NCBI GenBank assembly: GCA_029959555.1
Contig: JASCPI010000004.1
Span: forward strand, 1 to 64,000
DNA: 64,000 nt
Origin: Lysobacteraceae bacterium PS02065
GTDB taxonomy: Bacteria; Pseudomonadota; Gammaproteobacteria; Xanthomonadales; Rhodanobacteraceae
Direction: 5' to 3'
This document shows positions 39,703-49,041 of this stretch, in pieces (positions within the stretch are counted from its first letter, which is position 1; the number at the start of each line of letters is the position of its first letter). Below the pieces are notes generated by a model, which was not told the origin of the DNA, made no database searches, and saw nothing but the letters and a program-made list of their open reading frames with translations. A program made the position numbers and the translations under genes.

Positions 39703-40250
39703 AGATCATCCGCACCACGCTCGAAGGTTGCGTCGTCATCGAACCCGCCGTGCACGGCGATGCACGCGGCTTCTTCTACGAGAGTTTCAACGCGGGCCGC
39801 TTCGCCGAACACGGCCTGCCGACCGCGTTCGTGCAGGCCAACGTCTCGCGCTCGGCGCGCGGCGTGCTGCGCGGCCTGCACTACCAGTGGCCGAACCCGC
39901 AGGGCAAGCTCGTGAGCGTGCTCGAAGGCGAGGTCTACGACGTCGCCGTGGACATCCGCCGCGGCTCGCCGACCTTCGGTCACTGGGCCGCCGCGGTGCT
40001 GTCGGCCGAGAACAAGCGCCATTTCTGGATCCCCGAAGGCTTCGCGCACGGGTTCGCGGTGCTGAGCGAGCACGCGACGTTCACCTACCAGTGCACGGCG
40101 CTGTACGACCGCGCCGCCGATGCGTCGATCCGCTGGGACGACCCCGCGCTCGCGATCGACTGGCCGATCGCGGAGCCGTCGCTGTCGGACAAGGATGCGC
40201 GCGCGCCGCTGCTCGCCGACGTGGCGCCGGACCGGTTGCCGTCGCTGTGA
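39699..40250 (+). CDS. rfbC: dTDP-4-dehydrorhamnose 3,5-epimerase
   Basis: 183 aa, standard size. It epimerises C3 and C5 of dTDP-4-keto-6-deoxyglucose. Visible family motifs are [18 protein letters not shown] with the catalytic His, and H-G-F-A-V-L-S-E. The GTG start overlaps the rfbA stop, which points to translational coupling. A 22-bp gap leads to rfbD. Confidence 0.96.
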   Translation: MKIIRTTLEGCVVIEPAVHGDARGFFYESFNAGRFAEHGLPTAFVQANVSRSARGVLRGLHYQWPNPQGKLVSVLEGEVYDVAVDIRRGSPTFGHWAAAVLSAENKRHFWIPEGFAHGFAVLSEHATFTYQCTALYDRAADASIRWDDPALAIDWPIAEPSLSDKDARAPLLADVAPDRLPSL

Positions 40251-40272
40251 CGACCGCATCGCCCCTGCTCGC

Positions 40273-41202
40273 ATGACGATCCTGTTGCTCGGCGCCAACG
40301 GCCAGGTCGGTCATGCCCTGCGTGCGCCGCTCGCGCGCCTCGGCGAGGTGATCGCGACGACGCGCGACGGCCGCCTCGAGGACGGTGGCGACGCGCTCGC
40401 CTGCGATCTGGCCGATCCCGCCTCGCTCGCCGCGACGCTCGATCGTGCCAGCGCCGACGTCATCGTCAACGCGACCGCGTACACGGCGGTCGATCGCGCC
40501 GAATCCGAGCCCGACCTCGCCGACCGCGTCAACCACCTTGCCGTCGGCGAGATCGGCGCCTGGGCGGCCCGGCACGACGCGCTCGTCGTGCACTACTCGA
40601 CCGACTACGTATTCGCGGGCGATGCGACCACGCCGTACCACGAGAACGACGCCACCGCGCCGGCCGGCATCTACGGCCGTACCAAGCGCGACGGCGAGGA
40701 GGCGTTGCGTGCGTCCGGCGCACGCCACCTGATCCTGCGCACGGCCTGGGTGTACGGCGCACGCGGCCACAACTTCCTGCGCACGATGCTGCGCCTGGCC
40801 GCCGAGCGCGACGAACTGCGCGTCGTCGACGACCAGATCGGCTCGCCGACACCGGCACCGGTGATCGCGACGATGACCGCCGAACTGCTGCGCCGCTGGC
40901 TCGCCCTGCCCGCCCACGACCGCACGCAGGCGCTCGGCACCTACCACCTGACCTGCCGCGGCCATGGCAGCTGGGCCACGTTCGCCGAGGCCATCGTGAA
41001 CGCCGCCGCCGACGCCGGCGTGATCGCGCGCGCGCCGCGCGTGACCCGCATCGCCACGGCCGATTACCCGACCCCGGCCCGCCGGCCCGCGTGGTCGGTC
41101 CTCGACACCACCAAGCTCGCGCTCGTGTTCGGCTTACAATCGCCGACCTGGGAAGAGGGCTTGCGCGCCGTCATGGCGGACATCGCCGCCGCGCGCACCT
41201 GA
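40273..41202 (+). CDS. rfbD: dTDP-4-dehydrorhamnose reductase
   Basis: 309 aa short-chain dehydrogenase that makes dTDP-L-rhamnose in the last step. The N-terminal nucleotide site reads L-L-L-G-A-N-G-Q-V-G. Further motifs are N-A-T-A-Y-T-A-V-D-x-A-E, S-T-D-Y-V-F-A-G and the catalytic Y-G-R-T-K. rfbB, which encodes the 4,6-dehydratase acting between RfbA and RfbC, is not in this cluster, so it must be elsewhere in the genome for the pathway to work. The start is taken at the ATG at 40273. Confidence 0.96.
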   Translation: MTILLLGANGQVGHALRAPLARLGEVIATTRDGRLEDGGDALACDLADPASLAATLDRASADVIVNATAYTAVDRAESEPDLADRVNHLAVGEIGAWAARHDALVVHYSTDYVFAGDATTPYHENDATAPAGIYGRTKRDGEEALRASGARHLILRTAWVYGARGHNFLRTMLRLAAERDELRVVDDQIGSPTPAPVIATMTAELLRRWLALPAHDRTQALGTYHLTCRGHGSWATFAEAIVNAAADAGVIARAPRVTRIATADYPTPARRPAWSVLDTTKLALVFGLQSPTWEEGLRAVMADIAAART

Positions 41203-41216
41203 ATTAGGAGACTCCG

Positions 41217-42656
41217 ATGCTTGTTCCCGTGATCCTGTCCGGCGGTGCCGGCACCCGCCTCTGGCCGGTCTCGCGCAGCGCCTACCCGAAGCCGTTCATG
41301 CGCCTCGGCGACGGCCAGTCGCTGCTCTACAAGACGCTCGACCGTGCCCTGCGCCTGTCCGACGACGGCACCGTGCTGACCGTGACCGGTCGCGACTACT
41401 ACTTCCTGACCCGCGACGAGTACGCCGCGCATCCGGATGCCGACCTCGACAAGCTGCCGTTCCTGCTCGAGCCGGCCGGCCGCAACACCGCGCCGGCCGT
41501 CGTGCTGGCCGCGCTGCATGCGCTCGAGCAGTGCGGTCCCGACGCGACCCTGCTCGTGCTGCCGGCCGATCACCTGATCCGTGACCTCGACGCGTTCGCG
41601 GCCGACGCGCGCCGTGCCGCCGCGCTCGCGCAGGACGGCTGGCTAGTCACGTTCGGCATTCGTCCGACCCATCCCGAGACGGGATTCGGCTACATCCGCA
41701 TGGGTGCCGCGATCGAAGGCCTGGAAGGCCGCGCGGTCGGCGCGTTCGTCGAGAAACCGAACCGCGAGACGGCCGAAAGCTACGTCGCCTCAGGCGACTA
41801 CGTGTGGAACTCGGGCATGTTCTGCTTCCGCGCCGACGCGCTCGTCGCGGCCGCCGAGGTCACCTGCCCCGACGTGATCGCCGCCGCTCGTGCCTGCCAT
41901 GCCAGCGAGAGCGGCCAGGCCAGTCCGATCGAGTTCGCGCGCGAGCTGTTCCTCGCCCAGCCCGACATCTCGATCGACTACGCGATCATGGAACGCGCGC
42001 CGCGCGTGGCCGTGGTGCCGGCCACGTTCGACTGGAGCGACATCGGCTCGTGGAAGGCCGTCAGCGACATGGACGCGGAGGCCGACGACGCCGGCAACCG
42101 CGTGCGCGGCCAGGCCGTGATCGTGGAAAGCGAGAACTGCTACATCCAGTCCGACTCCCGCATGGTCGCGGCCGTCGGCGTCAAGGACCTCGTCATCGTC
42201 GACACCGGCGACGCCGTGCTCGTGGCGGACCGCAACCGCGCCCAGCAGGTCAAGCTCGTGGTCGACCGCCTGCGCGCGACCAATCACCAGTCGGCCACGT
42301 TCCACACCACCGTGCACCGCCCGTGGGGCAGCTACACGATCCTCGAGGACGCCGACGACTGCAAGGTCAAGCGCCTCACCGTGAAGCCGGGCCACGTGCT
42401 GTCGCTGCAGCTGCACAACAAGCGCAGCGAGCACTGGACCGTCGTGCACGGCACCGCCAAGGTGCGCATCGGCGAGAAGGAATTCCTGCTCAACGCGAAC
42501 GAATCGGCGTACATCCCGATGAACACCGTGCACCGCCTCGAGAACCCGACCGACCGCGACATCCACCTCATCGAGGTGCAGTGCGGCGACTACTTCGGCG
42601 AGGACGACATCGTCCGCCTCGAGGACCGCTACGGCCGCGTCAAGGCCAAGGCCTGA
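41217..42656 (+). CDS. xanB: Mannose-1-phosphate guanylyltransferase / mannose-6-phosphate isomerase
   Basis: 479 aa bifunctional enzyme (XanB/ManC/AlgA type) that makes GDP-mannose. The N-terminal half has the nucleotidyltransferase signature L-S-G-G-A-G-T-R-L-W-P and F-V-E-K-P. The C-terminal half is a type II phosphomannose isomerase cupin (R-P-W-G-S-Y, K-P-G-H-V-L-S-L-Q, H-W-T-V-V-H-G-T-A). A TAGGAG Shine-Dalgarno precedes the ATG, and only 14 bp separate it from rfbD, so it is the last precursor gene of this operon. Confidence 0.95.
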   Translation: MLVPVILSGGAGTRLWPVSRSAYPKPFMRLGDGQSLLYKTLDRALRLSDDGTVLTVTGRDYYFLTRDEYAAHPDADLDKLPFLLEPAGRNTAPAVVLAALHALEQCGPDATLLVLPADHLIRDLDAFAADARRAAALAQDGWLVTFGIRPTHPETGFGYIRMGAAIEGLEGRAVGAFVEKPNRETAESYVASGDYVWNSGMFCFRADALVAAAEVTCPDVIAAARACHASESGQASPIEFARELFLAQPDISIDYAIMERAPRVAVVPATFDWSDIGSWKAVSDMDAEADDAGNRVRGQAVIVESENCYIQSDSRMVAAVGVKDLVIVDTGDAVLVADRNRAQQVKLVVDRLRATNHQSATFHTTVHRPWGSYTILEDADDCKVKRLTVKPGHVLSLQLHNKRSEHWTVVHGTAKVRIGEKEFLLNANESAYIPMNTVHRLENPTDRDIHLIEVQCGDYFGEDDIVRLEDRYGRVKAKA

Positions 42657-42684
42657 ACCCATTCCAGAACGACAGGGAGTCACC

Positions 42685-44646
42685 ATGAACCGATCCGCCA
42701 TCGTCGCCGCGCTGCTGTGCGGCATCCTCGCCCCGCAGGCCTTCGCCGCGCCACCGACGCTCGAGGAGTTCGCGCGCCACGCACGGATCCACGACGCCAA
42801 GCTGTCGCCCAAGGGCGACTACCTCGCCGCAGTGTCGACGATCGAAGGCCAGCGCTCGGTCTCGGTGATCCGGCTGTCCGACAACAAGGTGTTCAACGTG
42901 CTGCCGCGCGAGAACGCCAACGTGATCCAGCTGTGGTGGGTCTCGCCGACGCGCATCATGTACACGATCGGCGAGGCGGTCGGCGGACTCGAGGCGCCCG
43001 CGCCGAACGGTGAGCTGCACACGGTCGACGCCGAGTCGCAGTCCAACGACCTGCTGTTCGGCTATCGCGCCGGCGGTGGCACCACGGGCACGCGCATCAA
43101 GCGCCGCGACGGCGAGTACGCGAGCGCGACCCTGATCGACCCGCTGCGCGGCGACGACAGCAGCGCGTTGATCGCGGTGCAGCCGTGGAACTGGAGCATG
43201 GTCAACGTGCCCGGCGGCGAGACCGCGTTCGCCGAGGCGCGCCGCATCAACCTGCGCGACGGCAAGACGCGCGTCGTCGCCACGGCGCCGCTGCGCATCG
43301 CCACGTTCGTGGCCGACAACGAGGGCGTCGTGCGCTTCGCCTACGGCGAGGACAACACGCTCAAGTACAAGGTCCACTACCGCGAGGGCGACGGCAAGCC
43401 GTGGCAGGTCGTGTTCGACGAGGCCACCGACGGCCGCCGCGTCGCGCCGGTCGCGTTCAACCGCGCCGGCGACACCGTCTACTTCGACTGCTCGGGCCTG
43501 TGCCGCTGGTCGGTGGCCGATCGCAAGCTCGAGACGGTGTCGACGGGTGAGGCGTCCCCGATCGAGTTCTCGCGCACGTTCGACGAGAAGGACGTCTACG
43601 CCGTGCGTTCGATGCCGGGCCGCATCGCGGTCAGTCTCGTCGACAAGGGTGCGAAGGAAAGCGCGCTGCTGGCCGAGCTCATGAAGCAGTTCCCGGGCGA
43701 GGACGTGCGCTTCACCTCGGCGAGCCTCGACGGCAGCAAGGCGCTCGTCGAAGTGTCGAGCGACCTCAACCCGGGCACGTTCCACCTCGTCGATACCGCC
43801 TCGCGCAAGACCACGCCGCTGCTCGCCCGCGCGCCGTGGATCAAGCCCGACGAACTCGCGACGATGGAGCCGTTCGCGACGAAGGCGCGTGACGGGCTTC
43901 CGCTGCGCGGCTACGTGACCAAACCTTTCGGCAAGGAAGAGGCGAAGAACCTGCCGCTGGTCGTGTTCGTGCACGGCGGCCCGTACCACGTGCGCGACAG
44001 CTGGGGCTACGACCGCACCGTGCAGGCGCTCGCCAGCCGCGGTTACGCGGTGCTGCAGGTCAACTTCCGCGGCTCGGGCGGCTACGGCTACGACTTCGTC
44101 CGCGCCGGCTACCGCGAATGGGGCGCGAAGATGCAGGACGACGTAACCGACGCGACGAAATGGGCGGTCACCGAGGGCATCGCCGACCCGAAGCGCATCT
44201 GCATCTACGGCACCAGCTACGGTGGCTACTCGGCGCTGCAGGGTGCGGTGCGGGAGCCGTCGCTGTACCGCTGCGCGATCGGCGACGCCGGCGTGTACGA
44301 CCTCGCGCTGATGCGCTCGCGCGGCGACATCCCGCAGTCCTCGTACGGCTCGGGCTTCCTCGACACCGTGCTCGGCAACGACGCCACCGTGCTCGCGCAG
44401 CGCTCGCCGATCAACCAGCTCGACCGCCTCGAGGCGAAGGTCATGCTGATCGCCGGTGGCCAGGACAAGCGCGTGCCGGCCGTGCAGTCGGAAAACCTGC
44501 AGCGCGCGCTCGTGGCCAAGGGCAAGAAGCCCGAGTGGCTCTACCAGCGCACCGAGGGTCACGGCTTCTACGGCGAAGCGAACGTGGCCGACATGTACGC
44601 GAAGATCCTCGCGTTCCTCGACGCCAACATCGGCAGCAGTCGCTGA
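42685..44646 (+). CDS. Secreted S9-family peptidase (alpha/beta hydrolase), copy A
   Basis: 653 aa. The signal peptide ends near Q-A-F-A-A, so it is periplasmic or secreted. The first 370 residues are a beta-propeller-like domain; the C-terminal 250 are a prolyl-oligopeptidase-type alpha/beta hydrolase with H-G-G-P (oxyanion), G-T-S511-Y-G-G-Y (nucleophile), Asp594 in G-G-Q-D-K-R-V-P and His626 in E-G-H-G-F. All catalytic residues are present. The substrate is likely short peptides. It lies 28 bp after xanB but has no metabolic link with it. It is paralogous to the next gene, with identical length. Confidence 0.93.
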   Translation: MNRSAIVAALLCGILAPQAFAAPPTLEEFARHARIHDAKLSPKGDYLAAVSTIEGQRSVSVIRLSDNKVFNVLPRENANVIQLWWVSPTRIMYTIGEAVGGLEAPAPNGELHTVDAESQSNDLLFGYRAGGGTTGTRIKRRDGEYASATLIDPLRGDDSSALIAVQPWNWSMVNVPGGETAFAEARRINLRDGKTRVVATAPLRIATFVADNEGVVRFAYGEDNTLKYKVHYREGDGKPWQVVFDEATDGRRVAPVAFNRAGDTVYFDCSGLCRWSVADRKLETVSTGEASPIEFSRTFDEKDVYAVRSMPGRIAVSLVDKGAKESALLAELMKQFPGEDVRFTSASLDGSKALVEVSSDLNPGTFHLVDTASRKTTPLLARAPWIKPDELATMEPFATKARDGLPLRGYVTKPFGKEEAKNLPLVVFVHGGPYHVRDSWGYDRTVQALASRGYAVLQVNFRGSGGYGYDFVRAGYREWGAKMQDDVTDATKWAVTEGIADPKRICIYGTSYGGYSALQGAVREPSLYRCAIGDAGVYDLALMRSRGDIPQSSYGSGFLDTVLGNDATVLAQRSPINQLDRLEAKVMLIAGGQDKRVPAVQSENLQRALVAKGKKPEWLYQRTEGHGFYGEANVADMYAKILAFLDANIGSSR

Positions 44647-44652
44647 GCCGAC

Positions 44653-44678
44653 GCGCGGGGCGACGCACCGCCCCGCGC
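44653..44678. terminator. GC-rich hairpin after S9 copy A
   Basis: GCGCGGGGC (44653-44661) and GCCCCGCGC (44670-44678) are perfect 9-bp arms with an 8-nt loop, starting 6 bp after the stop codon. No T-run follows. Confidence 0.5.
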
Positions 44679-44696
44679 ATGTCAAGCCTTGTAAAG

Positions 44697-44721
44697 AAAC
44701 CGCCGCCACGTGCGGCGGTTT
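44697..44721 (+). terminator. Terminator-like hairpin between the two S9 peptidase genes
   Basis: AAACCGCCGC (44697-44706) pairs with GCGGCGGTTT (44712-44721) around a 5-nt loop, so the 3' arm ends in U residues. It is the better terminator of the two hairpins in this gap and should separate the rfb-xanB-S9A transcript from S9 copy B. Confidence 0.65.
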
Positions 44722-44769
44722 CGCGTGCCTTTGGGTATGCTCGGGAAACCCTTCCGATAAGGACATCCG

Positions 44770-46731
44770 ATGCGCGCCCTGCGTGCCGTTGCGCTCTGCC
44801 TCACCCTCGCCTCGCCCATCACGGCGTTCGCCGCCGACCCGATTCCGCTCGGCGATTTCGCCAAGCACCTGCAGTTCGAGCAGGTCAAGATCTCGCCGGA
44901 CGGCAAGACCCTCGCCGCGGTCGCGGTCGTCGAAGGCAAGCGCCAGCTCGCGCTGTTCGACATCGCCACGCTCAAGGGCATCAACGTCAGGCCGCGCGAG
45001 AACGACGAACTCGCCGATTTCGACTGGGTGGCGTCGAACCGCGTCGTCTACACGCTGGGTCAGAAGCTCGGCGGCATCGACAAGCCGATCTCGACCGGCG
45101 AGCTGCTCGCCGTGAATGCCGACGGCAGCGGCAACGGCATCCTGTTCGGCTACCGCGCACAAGGCGACTCGGTCGGTTCCAAGATCAAGAGCTCGACCGC
45201 CGAGCGCGCGAGCGCCTACGTGCTCGACGACCTGCCCGACGACGAGAACAACATGCTCGTCGTCGTGAACAAGTGGGACGCCGGCAAGGAAGGCGATTTC
45301 CCCGAAGTCGCGCGCATGAACGTGCGCAGCGGCAACCGCGTCAAGGTCACGACGGGGCCGATCCGCAACGCGAGGTTCCTCGTCGACCATGCCGGCCAGG
45401 TGCGTTTCGCGTTCGCCGACGACACGGCGCTCAAGCTCAAGGTCTACCACAGGCCCGACGACAAGGCCGCGTGGGAGGTCGTCCTCGACGAGGCCGCCTC
45501 GGGCAACCGCGCGACTCCGGTGGCGTTCGCACGCGACAACAAGACCGTGTACTGGGCCTGTGGCGGCGGCGAGATGGTCGGCCGCATCTGCACGTGGAGC
45601 GATGCCGACCGCGCGTTCAAGCCCGTGTGGTCGAACAAGACCGTGACCCACACCGGGCTCGTGCGCAGCTTCGACGGCAAGGACGTCGTCGCCGTGCGCG
45701 CCGCGCCGGGTCGCCCGTCGCTGTACCCGGTCGACAAGGAAGCCGATTCGCTCAAGGCGATCGTCGCGCTCATGCAGCAGTTCCCGGGCGACAGCGTCAA
45801 CATCGTCTCGACCACGCGTGACGGCCGCAAGGCCATCGTCTCGACCTGGGCCGACGTGCACCCGGGTTCGTACTACCTGCTCGACCGCGACACGCAGAAG
45901 CTCACGTTCCTGCTCGCGCGCGCGCCGTGGGTCGATCCCGACAAGGCCGCGCAGATGCAGCCGATCACGCTCAAGGCGCGCGACGGCCTCGACCTCATGG
46001 GCTTCGTGACGCGCCCGCCCGGCAAGGAGGAGGCGAAGAACCTGCCGATGGTCGTGCTCGTGCATGGTGGTCCGCACGGCCCGTTCGACGCGTGGGCGTA
46101 CGACCCTTACGTGCAGGCCCTCGCGAGCCGCGGCTACGCCGTCCTGCAGGTCAACTTCCGCGGTTCGGGCGGTCGCGGCTACGCGTTCGAGAAGGCCGGC
46201 TACGGCGAGTGGGGCGCGAAGATGCAGGACGACGTGACCGATGCGACGAAGTGGGCGATCGCCGAAGGCATCGCCGATCCGAAGCGCGTCTGCATCTACG
46301 GCGGCAGCTACGGTGGTTATGCCGCGCTGCAGGGCGCCGTGCGCGAGCCCGATCTCTACCGTTGCGCGGTCGGTGACGCGGGCGTGTACGACCTGCGCCT
46401 CATGTTCAGCCACGGCGATGTGCGCAAGAACCTGTACGGCCAGAGCTTCCTCGAGATGGTCCTCGGCAAGGACCAGGCCGTGCTCGCCCAGCGTTCGCCG
46501 GTCGCGCAGGTCGACCACATCAAGGCCAAGGTCATGCTGATCGCGGGTGGCCAGGACGAGCGCGTGCCGCCCGTGCACGCCGAGCGCCTGCGCGCCGAGC
46601 TGCAGAAGCGCAAGGTCGAACCCGAGTGGCTCTACAAGCGCACCGAAGGCCACGGCTTCTACGACGAAGCCAACCGTGCCGAGATGCTCGAGAAGCTGAT
46701 CGCGTTCCTCGACGCGAACACGACGCCCTGA
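44770..46731 (+). CDS. Secreted S9-family peptidase (alpha/beta hydrolase), copy B
   Basis: 653 aa. The signal peptide ends near T-A-F-A-A. The layout is the same as in copy A: beta-propeller-like N-terminal part, H-G-G-P, G-G-S-Y-G-G-Y nucleophile near residue 513, G-G-Q-D-E-R-V-P and E-G-H-G-F. The hydrolase domain is highly similar to copy A (the stretch around E-W-G-A-K-M-Q-D-D is identical), while the propeller is more diverged. This indicates duplication with changed substrate gating. AAGGA lies 7 nt before the ATG, and transcription likely restarts after the hairpin at 44697-44721. Confidence 0.93.
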   Translation: MRALRAVALCLTLASPITAFAADPIPLGDFAKHLQFEQVKISPDGKTLAAVAVVEGKRQLALFDIATLKGINVRPRENDELADFDWVASNRVVYTLGQKLGGIDKPISTGELLAVNADGSGNGILFGYRAQGDSVGSKIKSSTAERASAYVLDDLPDDENNMLVVVNKWDAGKEGDFPEVARMNVRSGNRVKVTTGPIRNARFLVDHAGQVRFAFADDTALKLKVYHRPDDKAAWEVVLDEAASGNRATPVAFARDNKTVYWACGGGEMVGRICTWSDADRAFKPVWSNKTVTHTGLVRSFDGKDVVAVRAAPGRPSLYPVDKEADSLKAIVALMQQFPGDSVNIVSTTRDGRKAIVSTWADVHPGSYYLLDRDTQKLTFLLARAPWVDPDKAAQMQPITLKARDGLDLMGFVTRPPGKEEAKNLPMVVLVHGGPHGPFDAWAYDPYVQALASRGYAVLQVNFRGSGGRGYAFEKAGYGEWGAKMQDDVTDATKWAIAEGIADPKRVCIYGGSYGGYAALQGAVREPDLYRCAVGDAGVYDLRLMFSHGDVRKNLYGQSFLEMVLGKDQAVLAQRSPVAQVDHIKAKVMLIAGGQDERVPPVHAERLRAELQKRKVEPEWLYKRTEGHGFYDEANRAEMLEKLIAFLDANTTP

Positions 46732-46735
46732 TCAC

Positions 46736-46763
46736 GACTGACGCGGCGTTCGCCGCGTCAGTC
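46736..46763. terminator. Bidirectional terminator-like hairpin between convergent genes
   Basis: GACTGACGCGGCG (46736-46748) and its complement (46751-46763) give a 13-bp stem with a minimal loop. It covers the 3' ends of S9 copy B (plus strand) and the sulfatase gene (minus strand) and overlaps the sulfatase stop codon. Confidence 0.65.
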
Positions 46764-48368
46764 GAAGCTGCCGTGGAAGACGAGTTCGGCATCGTCTTCC
46801 GCGGCCGCGCACGTCGGATACCCCGCCTTGCCGCAGTGGCGCAAGGCCGCCAGCGACGCGACCAGCGATGCACGCTGTGTCGCGAGGGGTTCGCGCAACG
46901 ACGCGCCGAGGCTGTCGACCTGCCACGGGTCGACCATGAGCCGGTAGTGCTCGACCGCGACGCGCACGTCGTCGACGCGCCAGTCCACGAACATCTGCGA
47001 AGGCGCGTCGGCATCGTCACGCGACGTGCGCACGGCCGCGAAATCGGCCCACGACACGGGCGCCCACGAAGCGTCGCGGAAGTGTTCCACGAGCCCGCGA
47101 CGACGCCACGAAGCCGGTGACGCCGACGCGGCCAGCGGTGCGAGATCGCGTCCGTCCGTCGCGACGCCCGCCTCGGCACCGGCTCGCGCGAGCAGCGTCG
47201 GCGCGAGATCGGTGTTGAGCACCATGCCGTCACGCAGCTGCCCGGGATCGATTCCAGGTCCGCGCACGAACAGCGGCACGCGGATCGAACCCTCGTACGG
47301 CAGCACCTTGCCCCAGGCGCGGTGTTCGCCGTTGAGCCAGCCGTTGTCGGACGTGAATACGAACACGGTGTCGTCCCAGCGCCCTGCCCGCTCGAGCGCG
47401 GTGCGCAGCGTGCCGATCATGTCGTCGAGGCCGCGCAAGGCCTCGAGGCGATGGCGCAGGCCGCGGTCGAGCGCGTCCTTGTCGGCCTCGCGCAGCGGCG
47501 GGTACTCGCGTGCATGCCATACCGGCTTGTCGGAGACGTCGAGCTCGTCGTACGACGGCACCAGGCGGTCCAGGCCGACATCGGATGCGACCGTACCGCG
47601 ATGTCGCGGCGCGCCGCGCACGTCGTACTCGAAAGGCGTCGCCGCAGGCAGGCAGAGCTCGAAATGCGGCGCGATCGGCGCGAGGTAAAGGAAGAACGGG
47701 CGGACATCCCCTGGGGTGCCGCCGACGAACGTGGCGGCGCGGTGCGCGAGCACGTCGGTCTGGTAGTCGGCATCGGCACCGCCGTGGGTCACGAGCATGC
47801 CGTCGACATTGATCGTGTAGTTGTACATGCAATACGCGCCGGCATAGAGGATGCCCGGATCGCCGTGGCGCTCGCCGTAGTCGGGCATCGCCTGCCAGGC
47901 GTCCCAGCCCGGCGGCACGTAGCGCATCGGATCGCAGGTCGGGCAGTTGCGCGGCGGCACGTAACCGTAGCCATTGAGGAACTTGCCGATCATCCCTGTG
48001 CGGTAGCCCGCGCGCTGCAGCCACACGCCGAGGTGTTCGCGATCGTCGAACGCGCTGAACGATCCCTGCGGCGTCACCGCGTCGTGCGTGATGTTGAGCA
48101 CGCCATGATTGTGCGTGTACTGCCCGGTCAGGAATGTCGCGCGCGACGGGCAGCACAGCGCATTGGTCACGAACGACTCGGTGAAGCGCAGGCCTTCCTC
48201 GCCGAATGCCCGCTCGAAGTGCGGCATGAGCCCGAGATCGCGCGCGCGATCGAGCGTCGCCTCGTCGAGATCGTCCGCCATGAGCACGACGAGGTTCGGC
48301 GCGGCGTACGCGCCCGCCGCGCAATACATCGCGACGAACGCCACGACCGCCGCGAGGACGGAGCGCAT
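46758..48368 (-). CDS. Secreted sulfatase (formylglycine-dependent)
   Basis: 536 aa. The signal peptide ends near A-G-A-Y-A. Metal ligands lie in V-L-M-A-D-D-L-D; the maturation motif is C72-C-P-S-R76 (C-x-P-x-R), where Cys72 becomes formylglycine. F-F-L-Y-L-A-P-I-A-P-H-F and F-T-S-D-N-G-W-L-N-G-E-H are further sulfatase signatures, close to N-acetylglucosamine-6-sulfatase or heparan-type enzymes. The substrate is probably a sulfated glycan. The protein ends L-V-F-H-G-S-F-D, a variant of the tail seen on the beta-helix proteins. The start at 48368 fits the signal peptide. Confidence 0.9.
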   Translation of the reverse strand: MRSVLAAVVAFVAMYCAAGAYAAPNLVVLMADDLDEATLDRARDLGLMPHFERAFGEEGLRFTESFVTNALCCPSRATFLTGQYTHNHGVLNITHDAVTPQGSFSAFDDREHLGVWLQRAGYRTGMIGKFLNGYGYVPPRNCPTCDPMRYVPPGWDAWQAMPDYGERHGDPGILYAGAYCMYNYTINVDGMLVTHGGADADYQTDVLAHRAATFVGGTPGDVRPFFLYLAPIAPHFELCLPAATPFEYDVRGAPRHRGTVASDVGLDRLVPSYDELDVSDKPVWHAREYPPLREADKDALDRGLRHRLEALRGLDDMIGTLRTALERAGRWDDTVFVFTSDNGWLNGEHRAWGKVLPYEGSIRVPLFVRGPGIDPGQLRDGMVLNTDLAPTLLARAGAEAGVATDGRDLAPLAASASPASWRRRGLVEHFRDASWAPVSWADFAAVRTSRDDADAPSQMFVDWRVDDVRVAVEHYRLMVDPWQVDSLGASLREPLATQRASLVASLAALRHCGKAGYPTCAAAEDDAELVFHGSFD

Positions 48369-48459
48369 GGCGATGGATTCCCCTGTCGACGCCGGGGCCG
48401 GCGTCGTGGCGCGAGCATCGGGCTTCCGGGCGCGGCGTGCAATGCCGCGCGACGGAAGA

Positions 48460-49041
48460 TCAGTCGGACTGCGCGGACGGCTTCGCTGGAACCCTGCCCA
48501 CCAAAGACATCGACGCCATGGCCTGTGCCGTGACATCCGGACTTTCGGACGTCGTCAGGACGAACAGAAGTTCACTCTCGTCCTGGGGCCTGGACCATGT
48601 GTAGGCCACGGTCGAGGCACGATCGTCATTCGGTCCCAGTCCGGCCTGCTCCCTGGACTCCATCGGAGCCGGTGCCCGCCCGACAAGGTCCACGAAACCT
48701 GCCTTGACCTTCGAGGCCTCTGCGGTCTGCGCGTAGACGATGCAGACGCCATCGTCCCTGAGCGCGACGACGTAAGTCGTCGAGGGGGATGGAACGAACC
48801 ACGCGGTTCCGGGTGCACGCCGCAGGAAGAACTCCGACTGTTCCTGCGGTGCGACGCGAATGCCCGGGGCGTTCATGCTCGCCTTCAACTGCTCCCGCGA
48901 GTAGAAGTGCTTCATGCAGGTAACGGCGAACAGGTCGTTCAAGCTGTCGGCAGGCGGCGGGGGCGATGCCGCATTCGAGGATGCCGCATTCGAGAACATC
49001 CACAACGCCGTCATGACCGGCCATGCACGCACCGATTTCAC
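48460..49041 (-). CDS. Hypothetical secreted protein
   Basis: 193 aa from the GTG at 49041, which overlaps the stop of the upstream gene in a GTGA arrangement; this coupling decides the start. The N-terminus M-K-S-V-R-A-W-P-V-M-T-A-L-W-M-F-S-N-A looks like a signal peptide. The mature part starts Pro/Ala-rich and has two cysteines (F-A-V-T-C-M and G-V-C-I-V-Y). I recognise no family. The pattern of a small Cys-containing beta-rich domain suggests a periplasmic protein. Confidence 0.65.
   Translation of the reverse strand: MKSVRAWPVMTALWMFSNAASSNAASPPPPADSLNDLFAVTCMKHFYSREQLKASMNAPGIRVAPQEQSEFFLRRAPGTAWFVPSPSTTYVVALRDDGVCIVYAQTAEASKVKAGFVDLVGRAPAPMESREQAGLGPNDDRASTVAYTWSRPQDESELLFVLTTSESPDVTAQAMASMSLVGRVPAKPSAQSD

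Noticed and set aside
46758..48368. Assignment of the sulfatase to the STM4013-type group
   Set aside because: It has a signal peptide and a formylglycine motif that the STM4013 protein lacks, and it is far from that cluster.
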